A DNA stretch of 64,000 nucleotides from Ixodes scapularis. Its lineage: Eukaryota; Arthropoda; Arachnida; Ixodida; Ixodidae. Location: NCBI RefSeq assembly GCF_016920785.2, contig NW_024609884.1:36313035-36377034 (forward strand), written 5' to 3'. Numbering within the stretch: position 1 is the first letter of the stretch; every line of letters starts with the position of its first letter. The translations under genes were made by a program, and so were the position numbers. Below, piece after piece: positions 1-42,800 of the stretch. The notes under the pieces were generated by a model, which worked only from the letters and a program-made list of their open reading frames with translations, was not told the DNA's origin and did not search any database.

Positions 1-1069
1 ATTTCCAGAAGAACAGCGCGTTATCACCCTCCCCTAGGAATACCCTGACTACAGAGCAGGCGGCCCGTTTTTCCCCGCTTTAGATTGCGGTGACCACGAA
101 CCGTACGGAGGTCACAGGGCGTCCGTGAAAAATAAAAGGAGGCAAAGAACGATCTACTCTGTGCACGCCTCATCGCCGATTTCCAAGACTCCAAGGCCGA
201 AGGACGTTTGTGTGAAGGATAACAATAAAATAAAACTTTGCGCCAAAAAAAAAAAAGGCCGTTTTTAAAAGAAAAAAAAGTAGAAACAAGCACAACGCGT
301 TGACGGACCGCGAGGTTGTGGAACACTTCGCGGTCCGCTTGCCACAGGACGGTTGTCTTCGACCCATAGCTCCAAGGTGAATTTGCCACTTGCGAAAACA
401 CGGAGACCTACCCACCGAGAACCAGGAAAGCAAGACACGCACACTGACACCTCGGCGTGCAGAATGAAACAGGATACGGGCGCGGAATCTGGCCGCGGAA
501 GAACACCTTGCACTGTGCCGATCTCCGAACGGACGATTTCGCATTTCGTGGAGAGCGACACCGCACGGGAGAGAGAGGTACCTTATAAACAACGAAAACA
601 AGCACCGACACCTTGGTTCTTTATATTTGCTGTAGTTACGGAACAGATCGACTTACATGAATAATTTGGATATTATTGGATTCCGTAATCAATTTAGAAG
701 ACATTAAATGCAACACTTCTTATGTTTGCATTTAGATAATTTTGTAAATTCGCTCCGAACGCAAGAGTGCCGAATTAGCCGATTTTGACCATTTTTATGA
801 ATTTTTTAAGAATATAATTAAATTTATAATGAAACATTTGTTGCGCTTAATGTCTCGATAATGACTCAATGTCTTTAAGGCCGAAATTTTCAAGAAGATC
901 CGCGCAGCCGTTATTACGTGAGAAGTTTTTAAGTTGGTGAAAAACCTCATGTATTCTCTACAGGGCTCTGAGGTGCGCCATCTTAACACCATCTTTCAAA
1001 CTTCATTGTAGTTAAAAACATAAATACAATGGATTTTTTTTTTTCGCCATTTTGCTGGTTTTTGTGCAG
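1..1069. other. Upstream flank, no gene recognised
   Basis: Several overlapping open frames on both strands in 1-660 have no recognisable domain and contradict one another, so I do not call them. A poly-A/poly-T-rich patch lies near 245-290. From 660 to 1060 the DNA is AT-rich with no clear signal. Positions 1031-1069 are a strong polypyrimidine tract ending in CAG, which looks like a 3' splice site (see the small ORF that follows). Confidence 0.4.
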
Positions 1070-1098
1070 TCATCACCTCAGACGGTCACATCGTCAGA

Positions 1099-1257
1099 AT
1101 GGGAAGGAAAATGAAGCACGCTGAAGATTATGCCCGCGAATTCTGCAATTTTGAGGTGTGTCCTGACGGAAGTTGTTGCGAAGACCACATATTTATATGT
1201 GTCGGTTATTCTTTGAGAGATCACAAATATCACAGCTTTAACCCTTTGCGGTCATGA
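1099..1257 (+). CDS. Candidate small cysteine-rich exon/ORF, cut by a piggyBac insertion
   Basis: The frame is open from a good-looking 3' splice site at 1068-1069 and contains an ATG at 1099 and 52 codons before TGA at 1255-1257. The middle holds a cysteine cluster (VCPDGSCCEDH), loosely like the short CPxGxCC motifs of small membrane proteins such as the WBP1/VOPP1 type; I do not claim that family. The last codons come from the piggyBac end: the transposon's TTAA target lies at 1238-1241. If the transposon is ignored, the same frame carries on past 3409 for about 25 more codons to a TAA near 3483. It could be a real host exon interrupted by the element, or chance. Confidence 0.25.
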   Translation: MGRKMKHAEDYAREFCNFEVCPDGSCCEDHIFICVGYSLRDHKYHSFNPLRS

Positions 1258-3405
1258 GTCAGGCCTCGCCCGACATCACTGGACTTCCGTTGCGGTCAGG
1301 TGTCGGGCGTCGCCCAACAATCCGTCAAGCGTGGCCAAATCATGCGCTTGCGGTTTGGTGGTGCCATCGATGGGAGGGTATTTGAAGTCTTCGTTTGGGC
1401 AGCTTTTCTCCGTCTCTCAGAGATGGCAGCACATTACATAAGCGATGGAATGTTTTTCAAACCCGCGTCTCGCGCGATGAACGCTCGTGCTCCGCGCGTT
1501 GACAAGACTGCATGGCTTCCTTTTCTCTGCGTGCTTTTTACGGAAACTCTTTGCGCGAATTCGCTGAGAGCGAAGGTGATTTCAGTGAAGAAGAGAACTA
1601 TATTCTTCTTTCAGAAGAAGAAATGAGCTCTAATGACAGCGAGCTTACCGATGAGGACGAAGACGCTGCAGGAGATGGCAATTGTGGAGACGCTCCACCA
1701 CATGGACCTTCCTTACTCTCGAGACCTTCCCGATTTTCCTGCTCTTCCATTCACTGTCAGCAGTCCAGGGGCACAGGCACACATCTCGAATCTCCACTCT
1801 GAACTGGACTACTTTCAGCTGTTTTTCACGGACAAACTGATGGAAGAAATTGTGCAAAAAACCAACAGGTATGCATGGGAAAAAATTGCAAACGCTCAGC
1901 CCCTTCCGGAACAGTCAGTGTGGGAAAGCTGGGAAGATGTCACAGTGCCTGAATTCAAAGCCTTCCTTGGTGTGGTGATGAACATGGCACTGAACCCAAA
2001 GTCCGACATCAAGGAATACTTCTGACAGGACATCCTGAACAAGATGCCATTCTTTCCATCGGTCTTCTCTCGTACAAGATTTCTACAAATCTTCTGGATG
2101 TTGCACGTATCCCCAGACCGTCAAAGTTCTCAAACCTGACCAACACGCGGCAGCAAGGTCAGAAACGTTGTGAAGTACATCGACATAAAATGCAGAGAGC
2201 ATTTCAAGGCTGGACCAAAGATCCGCGTGGATGAGAGCACTGTCGGTTTCAAGGGTCGTATATCCTTCAAGTGTTATAACCCCCAGAAGCTGACAAAGTG
2301 GGGCCTCATGTTCTACGTACTGGCCGACTGTGCGACCGGTTACGTGTCGGCGTTTGAACCGTACTACGGCAGCACCACCACAGAGAGCCTCTGCCGCCCG
2401 GATCTGCCATTCACCTGCCGGATTGTCCTACACCTCCTCGAGAAAGTCATGCACGCCTCTGGAGGAAGTGGCTATCACATGTACACGGACCGATTCTACG
2501 CGTCGCCGCAGCTCGCAGAGGAGTGTCTTGCCCAGGATGTGTTGCTGACCGGGATTGCCATGACGAGCAGGAAGAACATGCCGCAACAACAAAAGAAAAA
2601 AATGTAGAAAGGCGATGTGGCTGTCTATCGGCAGGGAAACTCCTACATGGCACTTGCATGGCACGACAAGCGCCAAGTCACTGTGGTTAGCTCCGCTCAC
2701 AATCCCGCCATGAAGCAAGTGACAAGGCAAGCACGAGGCCAAACCCTCACACTGGACAAGCCTATTGTCATCTGCGACTACACTGAGAACATGGGGGCAG
2801 TCGACAGGGCTGACCACTACATTGCGAGCTACAGCTTCACAAGAAAATCCATCAAATGGTGGAGGAAGCTGTTCTTTTGGATTTTGGAGGTGTCCATAGT
2901 GAATAGCTTTCTTTTGATGAAAATGGAGCAGGCCGCGCATGGGACAAAAAACGTCTCGCCACCTCCGCTACCGTCGGAACCTCATTGACCAGCTTGTAGG
3001 AGACCGACGAGTTCGACCCAAAAAGAGAGGTCTGGCATTCCAGTCGGATACCGAGGAAAGACTGGATGGGAAGCCACACTTTATTTACAAACTAGACGGA
3101 CGTGGCAGCAAGGACTGCGCTGTCTGTAGTGACCGCAAGACAAAAGGTGGCCAAAGGGAAACAGTGTTTTTCTGCAAGACGTGCTCCAAGAACCCCGGCC
3201 TGCACCCAGGAGAGTGCTTTGAGAGGTTCCACACAATGAAGAAGTTCTGCTAGAACTCATGGGAGAGAGAATAATCGCCAGAAATAAACGTCTCATGTTT
3301 CCTTTGTACACAACTCCACTTTTTCTTTGTCCACTAGTAATATGCATAATATAGTTTCTGACCGGAAAAGCTGCCGAATTGGTAAATATTTCGGACCGCA
3401 AAGGG
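1242..3405 (+). mobile_element. piggyBac transposon, full length, inactive
   Basis: The ends are 12-bp perfect terminal inverted repeats, CCCTTTGCGGTC at 1242 and its complement ending at 3405. They are flanked on both sides by TTAA (1238-1241 and 3406-3409), the hallmark of piggyBac integration. Just inside the left end the terminal motif is repeated with its neighbouring GC-rich sequence (about 1289-1317), a sub-terminal repeat of the kind transposases bind. The interior is a decayed transposase gene. About 2.16 kb, a normal size for an autonomous piggyBac, so this looks like a once-complete copy. Confidence 0.92.
1512..3253 (+). pseudogene. piggyBac transposase, broken by stops and frameshifts
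   Basis: The protein resembles PGBD/piggyBac transposases (DDE_Tnp_1_7), which cut and paste DNA at TTAA sites. An acidic N-terminus (1512-1680) is followed by the RNase-H-like core and a C-terminal cysteine-rich zinc finger (CAVC...CKTC...CFERFHT, about 3118-3250). The three catalytic aspartates are visible: VDEST (codon at 2230), YTDRFY (2488) and VDRAD (2803). The frame is broken by a shift near 1680, in-frame stops at 2023, 2137 and 2605, and a shift between about 2940 and 2985, so no functional enzyme can be made. It lies wholly between the inverted repeats. Confidence 0.92.
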
Positions 3406-3409
3406 TTAA

Positions 3410-5071
3410 GGGTCACCTGATCTGGTGTCCGATGGTGTTTCTTTCATATTCACAGAAAAAAAACGGTAATCCTTTTTGGGAATAAATATACACTGAAAAA
3501 AAACCGAAAATTGAATTTTAAAATAAACACTGAAAAAAGTACGCCGAATTTTGAAAAAATAAAAACTGAAAACGCGTATCCCTAGTTATAACGAAATAGC
3601 GGCTACAGCGAAGTGATCACGATTTCCCATTCCCTTTTGCACTTCATTACAACCGAAGTTGGTTGCAACGAAATAGCGGATATAGCGAAGTGATTTCCAG
3701 TTCCCGTTGACTTCGTTATAGCCGGTCTTGAAAGCAGTAGGTTTATTCCATGTTTAACTATGCAAGTTTTGCTTCTTGTTACTCCAGTTTAATCTGCATT
3801 GAACCACTTTTTTTATTTCCTTGTATTTGTGGGTTGCTGAGAATTGATGAGGAAAACAGTTTATTAATTCATGTTTTGTTCGTGGTTTGTGTAGAACCAT
3901 CAAGGGAAAGGTGCATCTAAAAACAAAATTGTGGAAAGTTATACAAACTGAGTACCTATGATTGAAAAGCACCTACATTCAGTTATTTTATCAATTTGTC
4001 CATGCATACTTTTAAGAACAGGTGGGACCAGAAGAGTGAATGTTTTTCCTTTTTATCTGAGTATTAATAGATAGGCTGCGAGACTGCTGTTGTAACCAAA
4101 TGAAGGTTCTTGAAAGTCCTCCATCAGCGAGCCACCTGAGGCAATCTGCTTGTGCTGGACAATTGATAGCATAACCATACATGTCCCTGAACTGCTTTAT
4201 GCTCAAGCTCGTACAATTCATGCCATTGTTCCCTTTGCTCTCTGAATTTTGCCTCTATGTATTGATTTATTCACTAACAGGCTAAAACTTTAGTTTTTTC
4301 TGGCACCTTTCTTTAAAATTGGAGTTTGCTATGTAAACGGAGCATGGTGGTTGCCACTACACTGTTTCACCTATACTCTCTTTCATCTTATGATGGACCG
4401 CAGAAGACGCTACAAGCCATTGAGGCCAATCTCATAGTGTGTGTGTGTTACATGACCTTCGCATGATATGTTCACGGCATTGGATTTACTACGATTGGAT
4501 GGCTCTTCGCGTCCTGTGCGGCCCATCATAAAGTGAAACAAAGCAGAGATCATTTGGGGGGAAATGAAAAGACTAAACCTTAATTTCGGTTTATTATATC
4601 TTAAATCTTATTCGAGAAAGAAACAAACAAAAAAACTGGCTAGGTGGTGCAAGCTGTTGCCCGATCCAAAGGGAGGGCTCGGGATAGCCATCTATTTTAT
4701 CAATTCATCCAGAAGTAAACATGTTCGTGGTATAGACGCAGGGATATTACTATACAGAAGGGCATGTCCCACGTCAAATTCGGAGTGGATTAGGCATACG
4801 GAAAATAATTGCATGGGGCACCCATCTTCACGGTTATTATTACTAAAGTTAGGAAAGAATAATAAATCTATATAAATAACTCCAGCATGGTGGTGTTTGT
4901 TACCACACCGTTACAAAGGGGAGTCTAGTAAATCATCACTGTAAACTCTCAAAAGTGTAGTGCTGTTGTTTGTCATAATATTAGTATGTGATGTTATGAA
5001 GGTTCTTCAACATAACTCTGGCAGTGCTTCTTGCAGAATGTACACTGCTAACCTAAGTCACCCAATTGCAG
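3410..5071 (+). other. Intron or 5' flank of NSUN2: simple repeats, no exon seen
   Basis: About 3450-3575 is an A-rich imperfect tandem with recurring ACTGAAAAAA. At 3590-3725 a roughly 70-bp unit containing GAAATAGCGG and GCGAAGTGAT is present twice. A GC-richer block at 4627-4830 stands out from its surroundings but matches nothing I recognise in any frame. I looked for the NSUN2 exon that should precede SAM motif I and did not find it here, so this is probably intron with the preceding exons left of the window. Confidence 0.5.
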
Positions 5072-34565
<29,494 letters not shown>

Positions 34566-35417
34566 AAAGATGGAGGTATTCTTTCGAACTGTTGGAAGAC
34601 CGTTTCATCAGACCTGCTTGAAGAGAACTGCAATGTGTTTGACAGTTTTCTGATTGCAATGAAAGCATGTTTTAGGGCAGTGCTGCTCTTTCATTCAACA
34701 TAGAGTTAACTGCTACACTATCGGTGTTGCTTTACAAGATTGAAGAAAAGAAAAACGTAATTTCATGTTACAACTCCAGTCGACTGTAAAGATTATTCAC
34801 TACGTGAACTTGTTCATACGCGAGTTGGAGAGTTACCAAATATAACTACTAATGACATTATGAAAACAATAAACAATTGTTTGACAAACCTATTGAGATG
34901 TTTGACTTGTCAATGTTCTGTCAATAGGTCATGTCTTGTTTCTGAAGGTGGAAAAAAAAAAAGGGGGGGGGGGGGATGGGAGAGGGGGGAAACCCTTGCT
35001 CCAATGTATTTGTCCATTACTTTGCCCAAGTCTTGGCTAAAGAGCTGTACAGGTACTGTACACATTAAAGTTCTAAACCTCACTTCGGATAAATAGCACC
35101 GGTACTGATGGGTTACACCACACTGAAGCACAAGGAAGGAGTTTGGCACAATTTTGAGATGCTTTGTATAGCTTCTGGATTATTGTGGGCATTAGCAGGT
35201 GGTTTAGCACGTCCCCATTACGCGTAAAGGCCGACGAGTAGCCAGAAAGAAGGAAACTCCCTCAATTCCTCCTTTCCATTGGAGAAAGAGAGAGACGCTT
35301 GTTTCTGCAAGTAGCAGCCCCGAAACCCATTGCTGTGGGGAGGAGTGTGAGAGGGAATGTCGAGAAGGAAACTGGGAACCGGTTTTCTGCCCGGCACAAG
35401 ACTTTGTAGGTCAGCCT
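34566..35417 (+). other. NSUN2 3' UTR and intergenic DNA
   Basis: The 3' UTR probably runs to about 34890 or 35090 depending on the polyadenylation site. A G-rich run (about 34960-34990) follows the first signal. No further gene. Confidence 0.5.
34868..34873 (+). promoter_or_regulatory. Possible NSUN2 polyadenylation signal
   Basis: AATAAA 303 bp after the NSUN2 stop. A weaker ATTAAA lies at 35064. Which one is used cannot be told from sequence. Confidence 0.45.
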
Positions 35418-35421
35418 TTAA

Positions 35422-36204
35422 AGGAGCTGTGCAACAATTTCAGGGCTTTGTTTAAATAATTGTGGAAGTTGATGCCTGACACTTCTGAAGTGAACTACAG
35501 AAAACAGATTTTGCCTGGATACCCTAGTTTTTATTTAAAAAAATGAAAAAAGATCCAGGTTTTTGCTGCCTCTCAACTCGTATGTCGTCTTCCGGGTCAT
35601 GTGCGCAGTGACGTTGATGGGTTAGGCGCGGGGTTCCGGTAAAGTTTTCTCTTTAGAGCCATCAGTGAGCAGCGTGAACTCATCCGGTCGCGACCGCATG
35701 CTGGCGGGCGTCGTGCGAACAATATGGTGAAAGGAGGAAAGTCTCATTCGGGTCCGGCCATACCCGTCCGGCCCTGTCCCCCTCCGGCTTTTGGAGGCTG
35801 TTTGCGGTAGCACATACAGCTGACGGTTTTGTGGACCTAGGATAGATGGCGCCACTAAAACTCCGTATAATAAAAGTTTTGTCGATGATACCAGTTTTTT
35901 CACGCATTTATATATATGTTGGAACGACAAGATTTATAGAAAAGTTACCTTTTATCGAGCAGGTATTCGCACAACTTGCTATCTTTCTACAAGATTCCCC
36001 ATTGACATCATGCTGCGTGTTTCTCATGGCCGCCGCTCGCGGCTGCAGGTCGGGGAATATTCTAAGTTCTGCCTCGCTATTACGCGGCGGAATCGCAACA
36101 TTTCGATGAAAGGAGGTGTGTTTTCTGTCATTTGTGACAAGGTGAACAATATCCAAAGCAGAAGATGCCAATTTTTTCAACGTTAAAATCTTTGCACAGC
36201 TCCT
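35422..36204. mobile_element. TTAA MITE, family C, copy 1
   Basis: Both ends read AGGAGCTGTGCAA and are flanked by TTAA (35418-35421, 36205-36208). 783 bp, no coding capacity. It fills much of the interval between the convergent NSUN2 and WDR59 genes. Confidence 0.85.
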
Positions 36205-36208
36205 TTAA

Positions 36209-36705
36209 GGGAATGTCCCTTTGCCCATTTCACCTCAAGATTGTGTATAAAACTTAACACGCTTCACTTTCACATCAGTGGAATGCCTAGCAGTTTCCTA
36301 ATGCCAGCAACACTTGTGGGTCTTTGGACGGTTTGGTGTGAAGTCAATGTTGCTAACTCGCATTCAGAGCAGTGCAGCTCTGGACTTGGTTCACACTAGC
36401 CAACCTTTCCATCAACATGGTTGTTGATGTTAAATAAATGTAGGTACAAAGGAGTTTAGGAATGTCAAAGTAAAGATATTTACTCCAGAGTAAGGGTGAC
36501 TTAGTTATGTAATGCAACCAGAATGACACAAATCAATTAGGATAAACTTTTTTTTCTTTCTATTTTCATTAACAATTCATTTTCAACAAGTGACATCTAC
36601 AAATAAATAACACCCATTCCAGGTGTGCTTGTGGGTCTTGAGCATTTGGTCACTGCGCAGAAGATGGAATCACTCCGCACATTAGCTTTTACAAGAGGAA
36701 GTGAA
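36209..36705 (-). other. WDR59 3' UTR region
   Basis: Downstream of the WDR59 stop on the - strand. I see no clear AATAAA on that strand within 300 bp; a non-canonical signal may be used. Confidence 0.4.
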
Positions 36706-36839
36706 TCATGCAAAAACTTTGCCCTCATCGAGGCAATGGCAGCCGCAACCTGACGGACACTGTGACTGCTCCTTGAACCAGCTCAGCATGTGTTCCACAT
36801 GGCCGCCATGGCCACAGGCGACACAGGCATGAGCATGAC
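36706..36839 (-). CDS. WDR59: WDR59 last exon, RING-like zinc end
   Basis: 134 nt after a TTTGACAG acceptor. It encodes CVACGHGGHVEHMLSWF and CPSGCGCHCL, the zinc-ligand-rich end that holds GATOR2 subunits together by CTD-CTD contacts, then a short tail and TGA. Confidence 0.94.
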
Positions 36840-39800
36840 CTGTCAAAGTGAGAGGGGTTATGAGTACTGCAAGTGCAAATAGAAACTTTAAATTTAAGAA
36901 ACTAGTTTTAATTATGAAAAGGGACGAGGACTTTCGTTTCTTGAATATGAAATTGTACAATGTTCTTTTTTTTTTTTCTTGCTTTTCATCTGGTTTTATA
37001 TCCGTTTTTATCATGCATGTACCACAATTGCTACTTTACTTTATGTAACTTTGTTCTCACTAATTGACAATGCTGTTCCTTTGATGTTAAATGCTGGGAT
37101 AATTTTTCATGGCTAACCCTTTATTACCAAGGGGTCCCTCAAACAGTTTTCTTTGAAAACTTTGGGATCCCTGCCTAAATGAATAACTTATGAACTAACA
37201 ACTTGTTTGAAAATAAAAACAAATCTTTTTTACTCTACCAGCAAGATCGAAAAACTTGTCAAACCTTAAATCCTTTCAAAAATTACCAATATACTTAACT
37301 TCATGGCTCGAAACACAACTTAGGTACTTTCCCTTCAAAGACCATTGCAAAAAAAACTTTTTGAGTCCTTGAAAATAGGCTTAAAACAAGCGAGAGTAAA
37401 GGCTGACCCGCATGTAAGCGATTTAGTGAGCGACAGCGACAAGTCAGCGATGGAGACACTAAGTGTCGCTTGTCACGTCGCTCAGCATTTGGATTTCTAG
37501 AAAACGTCGCTCATTGTCTTGGTCGCTTGCTCACGTCGCTTTCATGCTGTTTGCCTCGTCGCGCGAGTGACGGAGCAACAGTGACGCGGGTCACCGTCGC
37601 TTGACTCGTCGCTTACCAAATCGCTTACATGCAGTTTATACTTAATGTTTATTTTCTATTATCTCATACTATTGCACCAAAAAAATGCCAATGGTCTGAA
37701 TACTGCATTTGGTAGAGGTGGAAGCATGATAGTGACATGCAAAAATTATCTAAAAGCTGGGATTCATAATGATAAAGAAAACTACACCGACTTAACAATA
37801 TTAACAATTTAATCACATGTTTTGTCTCCCATGCGGGAGACATCATCAATGCGTTAGCAAAATTACTCGGGTTCAAACAGGTATTTACCTAGAAGTGTTA
37901 TTCAGGTTGAATGACTACCACCAAACCCAAAGTAATACCTGCTTATTGAAAGCAATCAGGAAGAAAAAGAGATGTTGCTGGCTCTCTTACTTGAATTTTG
38001 TCAGCATTTATGCTAAATTCTGCCAGGTGAGGTCATTGCACAAGTAGTACTTAGTAATATGGGGTCACATTACTGAGCATGAAGACTACTACTACTTGAC
38101 CGGAGATGGACAATGTCGCATCACACCTGGCTCTTTTCTAAGCAGGCTACTCAAGAGTACATGCTATTCTCAAGGACAGCTAGCATAAAACCTACATATT
38201 TTGCTTTAATTTAAAATTTTTGTTGCTATGGTCAAAAAAACTAGTCTACTTACCACGCACTGCAATATGACAGACAACACAAAGCAAGCTTAACCGCTTG
38301 CACTGTGTGCACTGCACATTCTTCACATCATGCTTGCAGTAATGGCAGGTCGTTATAAACTCTGAAATAAAAGAGATATACAGTCACTTTGCAATGTTGG
38401 ATAATGAGTTAAAAAGGAGAGCTCACCAACTCCTTTGTGTTTTGGCGGACTGGTTGAGAGGCACTTCAAAACACTTGCCCTCTGCTCAAATAGGTTCCAT
38501 TTGTACAAAATTTCAGCATATTTCTTCTTAAACTCGTCGTACTGAGTGCTCTTCTTGGGGTCGAGCAACCTGGACATGAATGGAATTGTTTTTTCAGAAG
38601 TACAAATTACACCACTAGAAGTTGGTACTAAAATCCTCGCTTATCCAATCATAATGCTGTCTCTGTAATGGTACAGCAGTACCATTATTCAACTGCCGAT
38701 TGTGGTGACTCACTTTTGAAGGTGCAAAATGTACAGTTGCCAGACTTATGAGCTACCAGGGAGCAATGCCAACTGCAGCAGAGGGAACCCCACATGAGGC
38801 ACTTTGAGCGTTGCCACGCCTCGGGAGACTGGTGATTGGGGCCGTCTCACCTCGTTATCAAAGGGGTAGACGCAGGGTTTTTATTGACATTCCAGCATGC
38901 AGAGTGACAATGCAGAACGACCGATTTAATTGTGCCTTAAAAGTGGCAGGTTGGGATTGAGTGTAGAAGGCTGATCTAAATTGTGCAGTCTAATACCTAT
39001 AAAAAAATATATATATATATTATTCTCCCCAGCTTTAGAATTAAGGGGAAACACTACTCCGGAAGGCTAACTTTTGAACCGTCTGTCTTATTTGCATGAA
39101 ATTTGCAGGGTGTACTCATAGCACTGGACAAGGATGCTGTGGAAATTTTCAACCCTATAAATTTATCCCACGATGAGTTACATAAAAGTTCATAATAAAA
39201 AGTGTATCTGCTGAGGAAAGCTATCGTTTAGAAAGGGTAATGAAAATGACCAGTTTTTTTGCTAGAACATACACCAGAATACTTGCTTCAGACGACTATG
39301 AAAAGAAATTTCAAAAATTATAAAAATTTATTCACAAAAAAAAAATATGGAAAAAAGTTTTTTTTGTGTACATTTGATTTAAAAGAAATGTAAACTTTTC
39401 ATAACAAAAGAGCATAAAAATGCAGAAAGTAAGTTCACAGTCGTGTTCTCCAGAAAATTTAAATATAGAGAAACCAAAATATATCTGCATGCATAATTTG
39501 ATTATGAAATGATAGCTTGCCTGAACTGATATTTGACACTAAAAAGTGAAGCTGAGATAAATGCACTTGAAGTTTCATGATGAAGTTTTAAAAATTTATT
39601 TTTGTGTCTTAAATGTCAAAAATTCTTTCCACCAGTGTAGGTGATGCCTTCTTCAAACTTCTTCTGATATACTGACATTGCTTTCAGCTATTTTCACTTG
39701 TGGATGACGAGTGCTACGCAGTGCAGCACTCCTCACCAACATATAAAGAATAATTATTTTTGACATTGTTTTTAAGTGCACATTGACAAGACTTTGTGAG

Positions 39801-42800
39801 AGTGTTCTTTGTTATCCATACATTCCAAAACTTTGCAATTCTGAATATGCATTTTTTAAAAAAAAAAAGGTGCAATTCAAGGTAGTGTCCCCCCTTAAAG
39901 GGGTACTCCACCGATTTTTTGAGCTACCTCAACTAACTATATTTTCTGACTCCCCGGCCTTTACTCTCTCCGGTATGCTATTTAGAATCGCGAAATTCAT
40001 AATAGTTATTGCAAAATTGGCAAATAAAAATGATGCAAAAACCAACATTCAAATATACGCGCGCTTTTCAGGGCCGTGACGCCAGTGGCAGGCAGGCTTG
40101 CCAGTCTTGCAAGCAGCCAAAAAATAGAATATGCCAATCATTTGTTCCGTGCTGGAGCGCGGGTACTGCAGCGAGCTTCCCAAGCATTCATTTGACACCA
40201 TGAAACTGCTTCGAATCAGTTTAAAACAAAATCTACAGCCCAAAGAGTGAACCCCTGCCTTCCACTGACGTCACTTTTTCATTGTTGCCAGTAGAGACTT
40301 CGAGCTTGAAAAACACGGTGAGGACCAAAACTGTAAATTCAATAACTTCGCGAAAATACAATATTTTGACCTAATATTTGGGATACTATTTTTGCGATGT
40401 TTGTTGGTTAGTTTAGCAAAATTTCAAGCAAATCGGAGACAATGAAAAAATCGGTGGAGTAGCCCTTTAAACAACACCCATACTAGGGCGGTGATTGCAA
40501 TTTGCTGAGCTGCAGACATGCACTTTAAAAAGTAAGAATGCCAATAACCTTGCGGCATCCGACCCCTTGACAACAAAATGGGTCGATTCCTAGGGCCTGA
40601 CTCCCAAGGCATAACAATGCTCAAAGTCCCTGAAGCGGAACTCCCTCGGCTAGTCGCTGCTCCACTGTAGTAACTCCATGTACGGTGTCTGTATGGTGAC
40701 TTTGCATTTTACCTTGGTAAACAAATAAAAGTGCAAGTAGACTGTTTTGTGACAGCAGAGGTACTGAAACTATTACAGCATTACACTGCCAATCATAATT
40801 TTGATTTACATTAATACAAAAAAAAAAAAAATTTTGTTGGCATCACCATGTTCCAAAGAGTTAAAAACAGTGAAATGACTAATTCATGGCTGTGTTAGGG
40901 CTAACAAAAACTACTCTACTGAGGTGATACATGCCATGTCATTTAGGAGTCGGTTCCCTTTTTGAATTACTCATGGAAAAACTATGTTTTAGACAGTAAA
41001 TCTTGAAATGATACTGCTAATTTGAAGAAACATGATGAACCAGATGATACATATAACATGTATTTTTTTTTGTATCGGAGCCTACTAATTGTTTATTTTT
41101 GAAGCAGCATAAGACTTTAGGGTGATTAGTCCTTTTCCTTAATGAGAGAGCTTGTAAACTGGCCTGCCAATACAAGTCTTTCAGATGCTATCAGGCTTGG
41201 TAACCCATTTTATGTCTTTGCAATTAAGCACAGTGAGCAATCTTGAGGGTATCACGATCAGACCCAAGGTCTCTTTTGCAAAGCTGGTACTTGGGCCAGC
41301 ATGGGGCAGCCCCGATCGCTTGTGCAATGCCCATGCTAAAAAGTTCAAATATGCTGCATATTACGGGTGAACATTATCGTTTCTACCAACTAATTTGTTC
41401 CAGGCCCAAGTAATTTCTCCTGGGCTGCAAAACGTAGTGATTCCAGCAGTTTTCTTAGGTGCTTTCATAGCATCATGTTTTAGTTGCCAGCTGTTCTTAG
41501 CACTTTCTATGATCACAAAGATGTGGACATGTGTACTTATACTCTCACAGCTTCTTCTTTTAACTAAAACATGCTAATGATTTAGTGGAGTCATGCATAT
41601 ACACAACAAAACATGCAACTTCTGCACCATCTTACTTGCAATTTGCACGATGCTTGGCACGTTCCACCTTCTGTGGGTCTGGGCTGTTGTCCATGTACCT
41701 GATGTCATCAATCGAATCTGACCAGCTGTTTGAACGATTGCGCTTCAGGGATTCCACTAGACAAACCATTTTGAAATGTTACCATATGAAGTAAGATAAA
41801 AGTAAGACAAGATGATGCTTACGACACCCTATCTAATATGGCAGTTCAATATACATTTATCACATGCCTATTCCTTAGCTCTTTTTTTTTTTTTTTTTCA
41901 TAGTTTAAAAGATTACGCAGTAAACTCGGCGCTTGTTTCAGTTCCTATGACATTCTATTTCATGTGAAAAAACTTGCTGCTTTTTGCTAAGTTCCCATTT
42001 TTAAGAATGGCCAGTTCGGGAGGTTTTGGAATTAACTGCATATGGGCGCGGCACAAGTGAGGGCAAACACTTCCTCGAGCAACCAAGCTAGATCCTGTTG
42101 GCTCCATTGAACTGCAGTGACCAACTATAGATTGAGCTCTAAACAAACATCACTTTTGTGCCCATTGTGGCTTATCTTTTGCCCTCAAGTTTGTACAAAG
42201 AAACCTTTACCATCTTCTTCCGAATAGCACTTTGTTTTGCCAAGGAACACCGGAACCCTGTCTCCAATAGTTTACAACATTTTCTGACAGGTGGCACCAG
42301 CTTCAAGATGGCTAGCTGAACATTGTATATCATTATTACTTTACACTAAAAACCACATACAAGAAATAAACAAAACTTGACAGGACATGGCATATGCTTT
42401 GACTTGTCGACTTCTTGTCCCATGTTTTTTCATGTAGAACGGTAATGAATAACAAGTTCTATTGAAAATGGTGAATGCTGCACGACGGTTTCTATATTAA
42501 CACAGATCACTTCTGCTTAGAGACTGTCTTTTATAATTTGTTCATAACAGTAAATTGAAGCACAAACTTTTTTAACATGCTATATAAAATTGAAGATAGA
42601 ACTAAGTACATGGTGGTTATCTAAAATCTGAAGTTCTAATTTTTGTACTTTTAGACAGGAAAAAAGTTTGGAAATGTCACTTGCCACAAATTACTGCTTA
42701 TTACATTCAGGATGAAATCTCATAGTCAATGAGATCCTATTCAATGGGGTAAGAGTAATTTCCGAAGTGAAAGTTATTTGCAGGTTTTATTCTTTAGTAA

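Noticed and set aside
1..664. Overlapping frames on both strands at the left edge
   Set aside because: No recognisable motif, frames contradict each other, no splice-site or homology support.
4564..4875. 103-codon + strand frame in the GC-richer block
   Set aside because: No homology recognised and no splice signals that would link it to NSUN2; left as an unexplained block.
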